49,000 nt of DNA from Actinomycetes bacterium (GCA_023432405.1 JAEYUQ010000011.1:1-49000); one strand, 5' to 3'. Positions 17,580 to 27,628 are shown, numbered from the stretch's first letter. The notes: generated by a model from the sequence alone, not told the origin. A program made the numbers and translations.

Positions 17580-18251
17580 CTATATATTATTGAGGTGTCG
17601 AGTGGTAACTGCTACGAAGTAAGTAGCACGGAATTGCTCACATCCTAGGCGCCTGGGATCTCCTGAACTGTAGACATTCCTGCACACAGTGCCCATATCT
17701 TCCCAGAGTTGATTATTACAACCTCCGTATCCAATACCCGCCGCATCAGCGCGATCCATGCAAATATCATGACGCGCACAGGCTCTACTAAAGTCAGCAT
17801 TAAGTCCAGGAGAAGGGAACTGGTCTGGAGATTTAGTGCAGTAGTCGTGTCGGGCTGAGGGAGACAATTGAGGATTATAGATATATCCGGCCGGAACTCC
17901 TACACCATCCTGAGCTGAGGCATTGAAGACATAGCCCGTCTCACCCTGTGCGTATTCAATGAGATCATCTTCTTCCGCACGTTGCTCCAGAGTTGGTATC
18001 CCTGTTGAAGGGTGAAGAACCATTTTCAACCCTAGATCTTCTCCTTCGGGAGAGGTGATAATTGCTTCATCTGCATCAGCGGCGGATACAGTGAATTCCA
18101 CAGGCTCACCATCAGGGCCATTCAAAACCATAACCTCCGATGCAGGAGCTGCTTGTAGGCCCATATTCTGCACATCCTCTATCGCCTATGCAACTGGAGA
18201 TAGCCCTCCAAATGCGATAACAAAACTGAGAAGTGACACCACTTTTCTCAT
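17580..18251 (-). pseudogene. Secreted phospholipase A2, in-frame amber at signal junction
   Basis: From the ATG at 18251 the minus strand encodes a complete signal peptide (MRKVVSLLSFVIAFGGLSPVA) followed at once by TAG (18186-18188). The same frame then stays open to 17580. The C-terminal domain has DFSRACARHDICMD, the catalytic His-Asp signature of prokaryotic phospholipase A2, and Cys residues for disulfides (CNNQLW, CRNVYSSG, LGCEQF). Translation could restart at GTG 18173, but that product has no signal. CAG to TAG would be one substitution at the -1 position of an Ala-x-Ala cleavage site. I call it a pseudogene, with read-through as the alternative. Confidence 0.75.
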
Positions 18252-18684
18252 AAGAATCCCATCGGTAGGTAACGCCAAAGTCACGGCGCTTCATGCGATG
18301 ATAAGGGTCTTCTACTGCCCACCAAGACGTGTTGCGCAAATGCCAGATTAACAGAAATAATCCCTAATAGCAGTGGAATCAGCCTCTTTTGGGGGCGCTA
18401 TGACATATTTATCATCGGGATAGTGATTGCCCCTGTAGCTATCTGCAAGCCGAGCACCCGAGCAGGCTGAGCACCCTCGCGGTCTAAGCAGCCCGGCGCG
18501 TGAGCAGCAGCCTGGCAGACCTGGCTCCAACACTCATCACTTCATATAGAGACGTAAAGACCAGGCAGCATCAGTGAGCGGCTCATCAGCACAACGCTGC
18601 ATACCGCCTGCGGGGGTACAAACTGCGGGCGTCGCTCAGTCAAAAGTTGTAATTCCAAAGGCGGATTAATAGTCTCAACGTATT
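18252..18684. other. Spacer between phospholipase and NRPS genes
   Basis: 433 bp without a gene I can support. It should contain divergent promoters for both neighbours. AAAGGCGG at 18656-18663 is somewhat far upstream of the NRPS GTG and is the only ribosome-site-like sequence there. Confidence 0.4.
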
Positions 18685-21600
18685 GTGCCCAACGTTCATG
18701 CCTCTCAGCCCGAGCTCAGTTATCTGCCCATAGTCTCAGACATCATCATGCGCCTGTGGCGCCCGCTTCCACCTGGGCTCTCGCTCACTGAAGCTGGTCT
18801 CGACTCCCTGACCGCCGTTCGCATCCAGCGAGAATGCGCTCTACACACAGGAATCCGCCTTCCCCTGACATCCTTCCTTGGCGACGCCTCCGTGAGCAGT
18901 ATTGCTGCTCTCCTTGCGGCAGAATCCGAGAACTCCGATTCAATAGCTCTGCATGGGGGTGATTCTTCAGGCAGCACCGGGCACGGCACACCCGAGGGCA
19001 GCGCACCACTCCCTCAGCAAGCACGAGGTGCCCTCACTCCGGTTCAGGCAACATACTGGGTAGGCAGGGGTACTGACTACCCCCTCGGCGGTGTATCTCC
19101 GCGTTTTTACGGCGAATATGAGCTACCGCTGAGCGAATCAGAGATTCCTCGGCTATCTGCAGCCTGGCAGGAGGTTGTACGCAAGCACGGGATGCTCCGA
19201 GCTACCGTTGATTCCCACGGCATCCAGCACATCGGGGACGCCCAGGAACACCCAATTCCCGTGCATTACGGGGATCCCCTGCTCACACGCGCACGCTTGG
19301 CACACCGCGTGCCCGATCTCCAGCAGTGGCCAGTTCATGATGTGGAAATCACCGTTGAGGAATCCGGACATCTTCGTGTTCACGTTGGCTTTGAGGTGAT
19401 ACTTCTTGACTTCCTAGGTATCCAGACCGTGCTGGACGATTGGGGGAAAGCCCTCGCCGACCAGCCTCTAGAACCTCACGCAACTGAGTTCCTTGATATT
19501 CCCCACCCGGAGCCCAGTGAGGCGGACCTCAGGTACTGGAAAGCAAAGAGGCTGCCGCCCGCGCCCTTCCGGCCCACCGAGCACTCCTCCCCGGACGCCG
19601 ACCCTTTCCTTACCACCGCAACTTCCGCCACTCCTGACCCCACCAGTCAAACACTCATGACTACCCCTCAGCAGGATAGGCACTTCACCCGTCACAGCGC
19701 CCGAATACCGGCTCAGCTCTGGAAGAGCTTCGAAAAGTGCGCAATCCAGGTGGGTTCCAGCCCCTCCGGAGCGCTCCTTGCCATTGCAGCTCACAGCCTC
19801 CACGCCGCTGGCGCCCCACAGGAGTTTTCTGTGGCAACCACTTTCTTCACCCCACCTACACCCGCCGCAGGTGCTCCGGAATCACCAGACAGCCGTGAGC
19901 TTCCCGTGGGGGACTACACCAGAACGGGCGTCGTCACGGTGAAAAACAGTGGAACCTTTGCTCAGCGAGCTTGTGCAGCCACACAGGAACTCTGGGAAAC
20001 CCTGGACCATTCCACCGTGACCTCGGCTCAGATTGGGAAGATGCAGCAGCTAGAACCCACGGTTCCGGCTTTTCCGGTGGTGTTCACCTCTGCCATCGGA
20101 CACGCCGCTGCCCCGCATTGGCCGGGCAGGCTGACCTGGGGCGTGACTCAGACGCCGCAGGTGATTCTGGATTTGTTGCACTGGGAAGAAGGCGATGATC
20201 TGGTTCTGGCATGGGACGGAATCGACGACCTTCTGCCACCCCACCTCGCGGAGCGCGCTCTTTCCGTGGCGACGTCCTGCATCACAGCTTTGACTGAGCC
20301 TGAAGGGTGGCACGAGCCCATCCGAGATCCGTGGCTTCGAACAACCGAACCCGTTCCGGAGAAGACTCTGGATCTGACACAGAACTCCGACACTCCGGCG
20401 GTGATCGCTACTGAGGGATCCTGGACGCACCGCGAGTTACAGGAACACATCCACATAGTGGCGGAGTCTGTTCAGTGCGCTGGAGCAGATGTGGTGCTGG
20501 TTATGATGCGGAAATCCCGGGCGCAGGTTGCAGCGGTTGCGGGAATCCTGAGGGCAGGGGCTGCCTACATTCCCGTTGATCCAGAGTGGCCGGAAACTCG
20601 GATACAGTCCGTGATTCAACGCTCCGGGGTTGAATGGTGCATGGTGGACGCAGACGCTGCGGCGCCAGAAGGGCTCCGCGCGATTCTTCCTGACACAATC
20701 TCCCTACCCTGCACCCACACTCTCACGGACGATCCAGCCCAGGGCTCCGAGAGTAAGCACTCAGAACGTGGCCTCTCCCCCGCCGAGTGCCCTCAGCCTC
20801 CCTCCCCGGATTCCCTGGCCTACGCCATCTTCACCTCGGGTTCCACAGGGGAACCTAAAGGTGTGGCCATCGAGCACCGTCACGCTGCCGCAACGCTCCA
20901 GGACATTGAACAGCGCTTCCGCCTGACCAGCGCAGACCGAGTTCTCGGCCTCTCAGCACTCAGCTTTGACCTCTCGGTGTGGGATATTTTTGGCGTCCTC
21001 TCCACAGGAGGCAGCATTGTTCTTCCTGACGACACCCAGCCACGCGACCCCGCCTACTGGCTAACCCTCATCGCTGAGCACGGTGTCACAATCTGGAACT
21101 CTGCTCCAGCGCTCCTGGACATGCTGGTGGATTACGCGGAGCTTGACCCAGCGGCGTCGTCACGGGCTCTTTCAACCCTCCGGCTGGTCATGCTGTCAGG
21201 GGACTGGATTCCGGTGACTCTGCCGGGACGTCTCAAGAAATTTGTTCCAACAGTGGAGATTTATAGCCTGGGCGGCGCAACTGAGGCCGCTATCTGGTCC
21301 ATCTGCCACCACATTGAACCTGCCGATGAGCAGGACGTGTCCATTCCCTACGGTCGCGCACTCACGGGGCAGTATTTCAGAATCCTTGACGACGCCGCGC
21401 GTCCCGTCGGAGTGGGACAGCCCGGGCACCTTTATATTGGCGGTGCCGGAGTGGCTCGTGGGTATCTTGGAGATCCAGAAAAGACCTCCGAAAGGTTCAT
21501 TGATCTAGGGGAACGGCTTTATGACACGGGTGATCTAGGTATGTGGCTGGATAATGGAGAAATCCGTTTTCTGGGGCGAGATGACAGGCAAGTGAAGATT

Positions 21601-24435
21601 CATGGCTTTCGCATTGAACTGGGGGAGATTGATGCTGCGCTATCTCGAAGTAGCTGGGTACACAGCGGGGTGTGCGTGGCTGCCCGAGACCAGAGCGGGA
21701 CAGCGCGGCTGGTAGCGCACATTGTGCCCCGGCATGGAGAGGAGTTTTCGGAAAGCTCACTGCGGAAGGAACTTCACAATCTCTTACCCGGCTATATGGT
21801 TCCATCAACGTTTCGTATTCACCAGGAGCTGCCCGTGACTGCTAATGGGAAGATTGATTACAAGGCGCTGGTGGGAGATGCGCAAGCCGCAAACTCTCTG
21901 TTGGAAGCCGACACGGAAGAGAGCGCACAGGCGACACACACCTCTGGGAGAACACCTACCGAGCTAGGGATTGACTCTCTGGAGATTATTCGAGTGGTGA
22001 ATCGGATAGAAGAACGAACCGGAGTACGCCCGCCACTGGCGGAGATTTATCGCAGCCCCTGGGAAGACACGGTGCAGCGCGCCCAAGGAGTCCCCGCAGG
22101 TGAAGCCCGCCCTCAACGCCCCACCGATGAGGCGACCCCTCAACGCCCCACCGATTCCTCCCCCGCCCACAAGGTTGCATATGTCTCCTCACACGCTGGG
22201 CTCACCGCTCTGGCTGCTCAGTGCGGCGGAACTATGTCTGTGACAATCCCTCGCCAACGCAACGGTTTAGGTGAGTCCGGTTTAGGTGAGCAGATGCAGG
22301 CAGTGGGAGCGTGGCTTCGTCAGCACCCAGACGCAGAGGTCACTTTTTCCGACGGCGAAGCGTGGTGCCAGATCACCTGGACGCCGAGTGAGCAGACTCA
22401 AGGGGCTGATACCCCTTTTGACCTCACCCCACTCCAGCAGAGCTACCTGGTAGGAATTGAGGGGGATTTACCATTCTCGCAGGTAAGTGCCCACTTCTAC
22501 GTGGATTACTGGGTTCCTGGAGTCACCTCACACCAGGTGAAGCACGCTCTCACGCTCCTAGTTGAGGAACAACCCATGCTCCGTGCGGTGATCACTCCCG
22601 ACGTACACCAACAAGTGCTCCCCGCAGATGGGCTGAGTATCTCTCTACATACAGTGAACAATGTTCAGGAACTGCGGGAACGGTGGTCTCAGGAAGCTCT
22701 CAACCCACACACCTGGCCAAATTTCCGTGTGGGCGTGTGCGAACCCGCCACTCCATACGTGCCTGGGTCCCCACATACTTGTGACCATGAGCAGGAGATT
22801 CCTGGGCTTCGCCTCTGCGTCCAGGCCTCCCTTCTCTTCTTCGACGGCTGGTCTTTTTATCTCTTCTTTGAACGCCTACTCACCCTTGCACACAACCCTG
22901 CGGCTAGAAAATTCCCCCAGCTCACATTCCAGCGCTACCAGGAGCTCGCAGCACATCCCTCCCAACGACACCGCGATGAGCAGTGGTGGCGCGCTCGGCT
23001 CCCCCACCTTCCGCCGTCGCCACATCTTCCCGTCACAGAAGTGACCAACTCAGGGGTTAGGCGGGCGTCGGCAAGGATATCCAAGGATTCGATACTGCGC
23101 GGAGCGTTAGAGATAGGCGTGTCACCTGCGGCGCTCATCGGGGCAGCCTGGGCGGAGGTGATATGCGAGCTGACCGGGGACTCCAGCTTCCTCCTTGCGG
23201 TGCTGTACTTTAACCGCCAGGATATCCCGGGAGCTCGGGATATTCTGGGGCCTTTTTCCACCACCACACTGATACCGGCGGGCGGCTCCCCCGCAGCTTT
23301 TGCTGAATCCCTGGCGGAGGCCATTTCCCACAACACAGTGTCTGGAGTGGAAGTGGCTCGAATGCTCAGCTCCTACCGAGGAACCAGCGGTGTGGTGGCT
23401 CCGGTGGTGTTCACCTCCAACCTTGGCTTTGCTGGGAGCATGCCCGAGGGAGTCCAGGAAGATGATGGCTTTGAACGCATCATGACCCCCAGTGTGGTGC
23501 TCGATCTGCAGGCAGCTCAGATAGGAGATGTTGTGGAGCTCAACCTGGATTCCCCCGTGGGTGCGTTTGAAGAGGGGCTCCCTCAGCGTCTGGTGGATTC
23601 TGTGCTGGCGCGTGTGGGCACCACTGAGCCAATCTTGCTTGACGACGGCGCGGGTGCCCCGCTGTATCTTCTCCACCCCTCGGGTGGGAGCATTACGTGC
23701 TACCTTGAGCTGGCGCTGCGCCTGCCCATGCCCGTCTATGGAATTGCTGATCCGGGACTCTACGGACTCTCCGCACCCACAGAGATTGAAGATCTATCCA
23801 GGTTTTATGGGCGCTCCCTGATGGAGTTCCACCAGGCACACTACGACACAGGCTTTTATCTGGGTGGCTGGTCAATGGGCGGAACTGTAGCTCAGTCTGT
23901 AGTTCACTGGCTTCAGAATTCTCCCGAGAGTCACGCGGAATCAGCAGCTGCAAACCTACTCGGACTCATTATGATGGACTCGCATTCCCCAGACCGGATT
24001 CGCCATATCTCAGGAATGGATGAGGCCGAGGTGGACGCGGAATTCGCCAGGCGGTATGTGAATTCTGTTCAGGAGTTCTCTGGAGAACCTGCCACTTATT
24101 CAGAGGAGGGGCTCCAGGTTTTTACTCGTCACCTCATTGGGCTGGCGGATATGACGGCGCCTGTTGTGACAGAGATTCCCACTCTCCTGGCCATTGCCAC
24201 AGATCAGAGCCCCGTGAATTCCGGCGTAGGGATGGGCGTGGATGACGCCCGTGGCGAGAAGCTTCTTGGCTGGGACGGAAAACTCCCTGACGACGCCGTG
24301 CCGGTTCACGTTCCAGGCCATCATTACTCTATTTTGCGCGACTCGGTGGATTCCATTGCTGAGGCTCTTGTACGTTTCTTTGAGCGGAACTATTCCCGCC
24401 CAAAGAAAGAATGCACAGATACAAACAACTCGTGA
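18685..24435 (+). CDS. Siderophore-type NRPS: ArCP-Cy-A(Cys)-PCP-Cy-TE
   Basis: This is a 1,916-residue nonribosomal peptide synthetase, related to MbtB, PchE and HMWP2. An aryl carrier domain opens the protein (phosphopantetheine Ser41 in GLDSL). A cyclization-family condensation domain follows (about 115-540; TPVQATYWVGR, FPVVFTSAIG), then adenylation (about 560-1065; YAIFTSGSTGEPKG, GELGEID, NGKIDY), a carrier (Ser1098 in GIDSL), a second Cy domain (about 1245-1650; TPLQQSYLVG, FTSNLG), and a thioesterase (GWSMGG, Ser1730; GHHYS at the end). Reading the specificity pocket gives D-L-W-N-M-S-L-I-W, close to the Cys code (DLYNLSLIW). The expected reaction is condensation of an aryl acid with cysteine, cyclization to thiazoline and release. 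The start is GTG 18685, after a stop at 18670. No partner genes are adjacent; see findings. Confidence 0.92.
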   Translation: MPNVHASQPELSYLPIVSDIIMRLWRPLPPGLSLTEAGLDSLTAVRIQRECALHTGIRLPLTSFLGDASVSSIAALLAAESENSDSIALHGGDSSGSTGHGTPEGSAPLPQQARGALTPVQATYWVGRGTDYPLGGVSPRFYGEYELPLSESEIPRLSAAWQEVVRKHGMLRATVDSHGIQHIGDAQEHPIPVHYGDPLLTRARLAHRVPDLQQWPVHDVEITVEESGHLRVHVGFEVILLDFLGIQTVLDDWGKALADQPLEPHATEFLDIPHPEPSEADLRYWKAKRLPPAPFRPTEHSSPDADPFLTTATSATPDPTSQTLMTTPQQDRHFTRHSARIPAQLWKSFEKCAIQVGSSPSGALLAIAAHSLHAAGAPQEFSVATTFFTPPTPAAGAPESPDSRELPVGDYTRTGVVTVKNSGTFAQRACAATQELWETLDHSTVTSAQIGKMQQLEPTVPAFPVVFTSAIGHAAAPHWPGRLTWGVTQTPQVILDLLHWEEGDDLVLAWDGIDDLLPPHLAERALSVATSCITALTEPEGWHEPIRDPWLRTTEPVPEKTLDLTQNSDTPAVIATEGSWTHRELQEHIHIVAESVQCAGADVVLVMMRKSRAQVAAVAGILRAGAAYIPVDPEWPETRIQSVIQRSGVEWCMVDADAAAPEGLRAILPDTISLPCTHTLTDDPAQGSESKHSERGLSPAECPQPPSPDSLAYAIFTSGSTGEPKGVAIEHRHAAATLQDIEQRFRLTSADRVLGLSALSFDLSVWDIFGVLSTGGSIVLPDDTQPRDPAYWLTLIAEHGVTIWNSAPALLDMLVDYAELDPAASSRALSTLRLVMLSGDWIPVTLPGRLKKFVPTVEIYSLGGATEAAIWSICHHIEPADEQDVSIPYGRALTGQYFRILDDAARPVGVGQPGHLYIGGAGVARGYLGDPEKTSERFIDLGERLYDTGDLGMWLDNGEIRFLGRDDRQVKIHGFRIELGEIDAALSRSSWVHSGVCVAARDQSGTARLVAHIVPRHGEEFSESSLRKELHNLLPGYMVPSTFRIHQELPVTANGKIDYKALVGDAQAANSLLEADTEESAQATHTSGRTPTELGIDSLEIIRVVNRIEERTGVRPPLAEIYRSPWEDTVQRAQGVPAGEARPQRPTDEATPQRPTDSSPAHKVAYVSSHAGLTALAAQCGGTMSVTIPRQRNGLGESGLGEQMQAVGAWLRQHPDAEVTFSDGEAWCQITWTPSEQTQGADTPFDLTPLQQSYLVGIEGDLPFSQVSAHFYVDYWVPGVTSHQVKHALTLLVEEQPMLRAVITPDVHQQVLPADGLSISLHTVNNVQELRERWSQEALNPHTWPNFRVGVCEPATPYVPGSPHTCDHEQEIPGLRLCVQASLLFFDGWSFYLFFERLLTLAHNPAARKFPQLTFQRYQELAAHPSQRHRDEQWWRARLPHLPPSPHLPVTEVTNSGVRRASARISKDSILRGALEIGVSPAALIGAAWAEVICELTGDSSFLLAVLYFNRQDIPGARDILGPFSTTTLIPAGGSPAAFAESLAEAISHNTVSGVEVARMLSSYRGTSGVVAPVVFTSNLGFAGSMPEGVQEDDGFERIMTPSVVLDLQAAQIGDVVELNLDSPVGAFEEGLPQRLVDSVLARVGTTEPILLDDGAGAPLYLLHPSGGSITCYLELALRLPMPVYGIADPGLYGLSAPTEIEDLSRFYGRSLMEFHQAHYDTGFYLGGWSMGGTVAQSVVHWLQNSPESHAESAAANLLGLIMMDSHSPDRIRHISGMDEAEVDAEFARRYVNSVQEFSGEPATYSEEGLQVFTRHLIGLADMTAPVVTEIPTLLAIATDQSPVNSGVGMGVDDARGEKLLGWDGKLPDDAVPVHVPGHHYSILRDSVDSIAEALVRFFERNYSRPKKECTDTNNS

Positions 24436-24689
24436 TGCCTGGGTTTTCTCGGTATCAGTGCAGCAGGGCTTGGAATCCGCCGCAGATAACGATGACCCTG
24501 ACTCGTTGACGGGCATTTACGTCCACACGATGACTCCGGGTTTTCGCGTTCGCTGAGTTAATCAACTCCATATTGAAACGAGAAACGTAAAAGTCAGGCA
24601 GATGTTTTCAATCGGTTCAGGAAGGATGAGCTGTCAGCCGAGCTAGAGCAGTCCAGGGTCAGTCATGGGGCTGCTCAAACTCTATGGGG
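24436..24689. other. NRPS 3' flank
   Basis: No gene is supported between the NRPS stop and the IS3 remnant. Confidence 0.4.
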
Positions 24690-25600
24690 AACATATACCT
24701 ACACGAGAGCTGTGCCGTCTGGTGTTGTACTGTACACACCAGGAAAACACCTAGATACGTGCTTGTTGCATCGATTCACAGTGCTTCCGGTTTGGCAACA
24801 CTTCTCGCTTCATACTGGCCTTAAAAGACTCCGCCAGCGCATGATCAGCACTCGTGCCCACAGCCCTCATGGACTGAGTGACCTAGAGTTGTGAGCACAG
24901 CTGACCACAGGTTCTCGAGGTGTGACAGACTTGCGTAATCGGAGTGAAAGATCGCACCAACCTGCGGAACCAGCAATCAACCACGCAAGCGTTAAAACCA
25001 GAGAAACCGTGGTTGCCGCCTGCATTTTTCGAATATTCGTGCAAGTGTAACGCCTGCATCACACGGGCAACACGCTTATGATTCACAGGAGCAAAACCCG
25101 TGCAGGCGTTAAGCTGTGCAGTGGTTCTCGTGCCACCGTATAAACCGTGTTTTCCCTGAAAAACCAGGGTGATACGAGCCTTCAGAATTCCATCTTCCAT
25201 GAGTTTTTCTTCATGGTGTTGACGGCTGTTCTTCCACTTGTAGACGGATGAGCGAGCCACTTTCAACACCCGGCACATCCGCTTGACCGTATGTTCGGTC
25301 TAGTGGTCATCGATGACCTTGAAGCGGATCACAAGTTCATCTCTTTCGCGAAATATAAGGCCGCTTTCCGCAGGATATCCCGCTCTAGCTCAACAAGAGC
25401 TAACTTCTTTTCCACTTGGCGGATCTGCTCGCCATCAGAGATATTCCTGCACACAGCTTCCTACTACGTAACACGGAACTTCTTGCCCGTACCGTACAAG
25501 GCAACCCAGTTGCTCAGGACACAACGGCTGATCCCCAGATCCACTGAGAGAGACTTTACAGAGGCTTCGATAGCACCTGACCCAGGGCATTAGAAAACCC
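24690..25600 (-). pseudogene. Decayed IS3-family insertion sequence (orfA/orfB fragments)
   Basis: Read right to left, the minus strand holds an orfA helix-turn-helix fragment (SVKSLSVDLGISRCVLSNWVALYGTG near 25470-25560), its leucine-zipper end (VEKKLALVELERDILRKAALYFAKE), the orfB start (MCRVLKVARSSVYKWKNS, 25278 down), and a detached orfB C-terminus (SADHALAESFKASMKREVL and QYNTRRHSS near 24700-24880). Stops and frame changes break each part, and the DDE core is deleted. It cannot be active. It sits between the NRPS and groEL, suggesting that this junction is a mobile-DNA boundary. Confidence 0.85.
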
Positions 25601-25683
25601 CCGAAGGTGCCTCCAGGAACTCTCGCCAAGAGCGAAGATGTCACTTCGTCTTTCGTCGAGACCCTGAGAGGGTACCTCGGGGG
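25594..25683 (-). terminator. Hairpin region after groEL
   Basis: CCCCCGAAGGT (25598-25608) pairs with ACCTCGGGGG (25674-25683). On the minus strand the outer arm is followed by TTTTC. The loop is long and holds smaller hairpins, so this could also be an IS end; termination for groEL, 15 nt away, is the simpler reading. Confidence 0.45.
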
Positions 25684-25697
25684 TATATCCGGCGCTA

Positions 25698-27317
25698 CTA
25701 GTGATGATGCCCTGCGTGCGCGTGAGCACTGGCATCAGTTTCTTCTGGCTTGTCCACCACCGACGCCTCGGTGGTCAGCACCATGCGAGCCACAGAGGAG
25801 GCGTTCACCACTGCAGAGTGGGTTACCTTCACGGGGTCAATGATCCCTTCCTCCACAAGGTTGCCGTACTCCAAGGTGGCGGCGTTGAAGCCTTCACCCT
25901 GGGGTAGCTCTGCGGTACGGGCAACCACCACGGAGCCATCTAGACCAGCGTTTTCCGCGATCCAATAGGCCGGGCGGGTCAGCGCCTTCGCCAGAGTCAG
26001 CACACCAGTTTTCACATCTCCAGTGAACTCTTCGGCGTACTCCTGGATTTGCGTGGAAATCTGCACCAAGGCGGAACCGCCACCGGCAATAATGCCTTCC
26101 TGGGCGGCGGCACGAGCGGCATTGATGGCATCTTCCACACGCAGCTTGCGTTCAGCCATCTCGGTTTCGGTAGCCGCACCCACCTTCAGAACAGCCACAC
26201 CACCAGAGAGCTTGGCAAGGCGCTCCTGAAGTTTCTCACGATCCCAGGTAGAGTCACTGCGCTCGATATCCCGACGAATCGTCTCTCGGCGCTGCTCCAC
26301 GTCCTCGGCAGAACCAGCACCATCCACAATGACGGTCTCATCCTTGGTCACAGTCACCCTGCGAGCAGAACCAAATACCTCGGCGCCAGCCTGCGCCAAC
26401 GTAATCCCCACCTCAGGATCCACCACAGTGGCGTTGGTCACCACAGCCAGATCATCCATGAAAGCTTTGCGGCGATCCCCAAAGTACGGGGACTTCACAG
26501 CCACCACGGAGATAGTCTTCCGAATGGAGTTCACCACGAGGGTCTGTAGCGGCTCGCCTTCCACGTCCTCAGCCACAATAAGCACCGGACGGTTAGCTTC
26601 CAGTACTTTCTCCACAATGGGCAGGAAATCTGGAAGCGAGGAAATTTTGTTGCGCACCAACAGCACCAGCGGATTCTCCAACACAGCCCTCTGGGTGTCC
26701 ACATCCGTGATGAAGTACGGGGAGAGGAATCCTTTATCAAAGGAGATACCCTCAGTGACGTTCACGGAAGACTCAATAGTCTGAGACTCTTCCACCGTGA
26801 CAACGCCGTCCTTGCCCACCTTCTCCATCGCGCCTGCGACCATGTCTCCAATGACCTGGTCGCGGGAGGACACAGTGGCCACATTGGCAATGTTCTCACG
26901 AGAGGACACATCCTGCTTGAACTGAGCCAAAAGCTCCACTGTCTTATGCGCTCCGGCAGCAATACCCTCGTTGATCTCCACGGGGTTTGCACCAGCCGCC
27001 ACATTCCGCAAGCCTTCGGTAATCATGGCCTGCGCCAACAAGGTTGCGGTGGTGGTGCCGTCTCCGGCAATGTCGTTCGTCTTGATAGCCACAGATTTCA
27101 CCAGCTGGGCACCAAGATTCTCGAAAGGCTCATCCAGGTCAATGTCCCGAGCGATGGTCACACCATCGTTGGTGATGGCGGGACTGCCGTAGGACTTTGC
27201 CAAAACCACGTTGCGCCCTTGGGGACCCAGAGTGACTTTCACGGCGTCGCAAAGGGTATCTACCCCACGGAGTAGACCTTCCCGAGCGTTCTGATCAAAT
27301 GCAATCAGTTTTGCCAT
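25698..27317 (-). CDS. groEL: 60 kDa chaperonin GroEL1
   Basis: The 539-residue chaperonin subunit folds client proteins in the GroES-capped double ring. Signatures: AKLIAFDQNAREGLLRG at the N-terminus, VTLGPQGRNVV, DGTTTATLLA (ATPase site) and AAVEEGIIAGGG-like sequence at about 400 (AAQEGIIAGGGSALV). The C-terminus ends HAHAGHHH, a His-rich tail in place of the Gly-Met tail, which is the mark of the mycobacterial GroEL1 type. It lies 11 bp after groES in one operon. A second groEL copy elsewhere is likely but not visible here. Confidence 0.98.
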   Translation of the reverse strand: MAKLIAFDQNAREGLLRGVDTLCDAVKVTLGPQGRNVVLAKSYGSPAITNDGVTIARDIDLDEPFENLGAQLVKSVAIKTNDIAGDGTTTATLLAQAMITEGLRNVAAGANPVEINEGIAAGAHKTVELLAQFKQDVSSRENIANVATVSSRDQVIGDMVAGAMEKVGKDGVVTVEESQTIESSVNVTEGISFDKGFLSPYFITDVDTQRAVLENPLVLLVRNKISSLPDFLPIVEKVLEANRPVLIVAEDVEGEPLQTLVVNSIRKTISVVAVKSPYFGDRRKAFMDDLAVVTNATVVDPEVGITLAQAGAEVFGSARRVTVTKDETVIVDGAGSAEDVEQRRETIRRDIERSDSTWDREKLQERLAKLSGGVAVLKVGAATETEMAERKLRVEDAINAARAAAQEGIIAGGGSALVQISTQIQEYAEEFTGDVKTGVLTLAKALTRPAYWIAENAGLDGSVVVARTAELPQGEGFNAATLEYGNLVEEGIIDPVKVTHSAVVNASSVARMVLTTEASVVDKPEETDASAHAHAGHHH

Positions 27318-27328
27318 AGAAACGCCTT

Positions 27329-27628
27329 TTACTTGCCGACGGTCGCGAGAATGTCACGGGCGGAGAGGATGAGGTAATCCTCCCCTGCGAACTTGATTTC
27401 GGTTCCGCCGTACTTGGAGAAGATGACAACGTCACCTTCGTTGATGTCAAGCGGAATGCGCTCGCCCTTGTCGTTGAAGCGGCCCGGCCCCACGGCGATT
27501 ACATCTGCTTCTTGGGGCTTCTCTTTGGCGGAGTCCGGAATAACCAGACCTGAAGCTGTTGTGGTTTCAGCCTCCTTGATCTTGACCAAGATCTTGTCCT
27601 CAAGCGGCTTAATATTGACGTCAGCCAC
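27329..27628 (-). CDS. groES: 10 kDa co-chaperonin GroES
   Basis: The 99-residue lid of the chaperonin begins VADVNIKPLEDKILVKIKEAETTT and has the mobile-loop segment TASGLVIPDSAKEKPQEADVIAVGPG. GTG 27628 is preceded by GGGAGGAAAATC. Its promoter region carries a CIRCE element. Confidence 0.98.
   Translation of the reverse strand: MADVNIKPLEDKILVKIKEAETTTASGLVIPDSAKEKPQEADVIAVGPGRFNDKGERIPLDINEGDVVIFSKYGGTEIKFAGEDYLILSARDILATVGK

Noticed and set aside
18348..18533. A 61-residue frame upstream of the phospholipase.
   Set aside because: Composition typical of a random frame; no ribosome site and no family resemblance.
17088..24595. The 12-mer AACGTAAAAGTC at 17088 and 24584 flanks the NRPS/phospholipase island as a possible attachment-site repeat.
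   Set aside because: In 49 kb, dozens of 12-mer pairs are expected by chance, and the copies show no longer identity and no integrase gene nearby.
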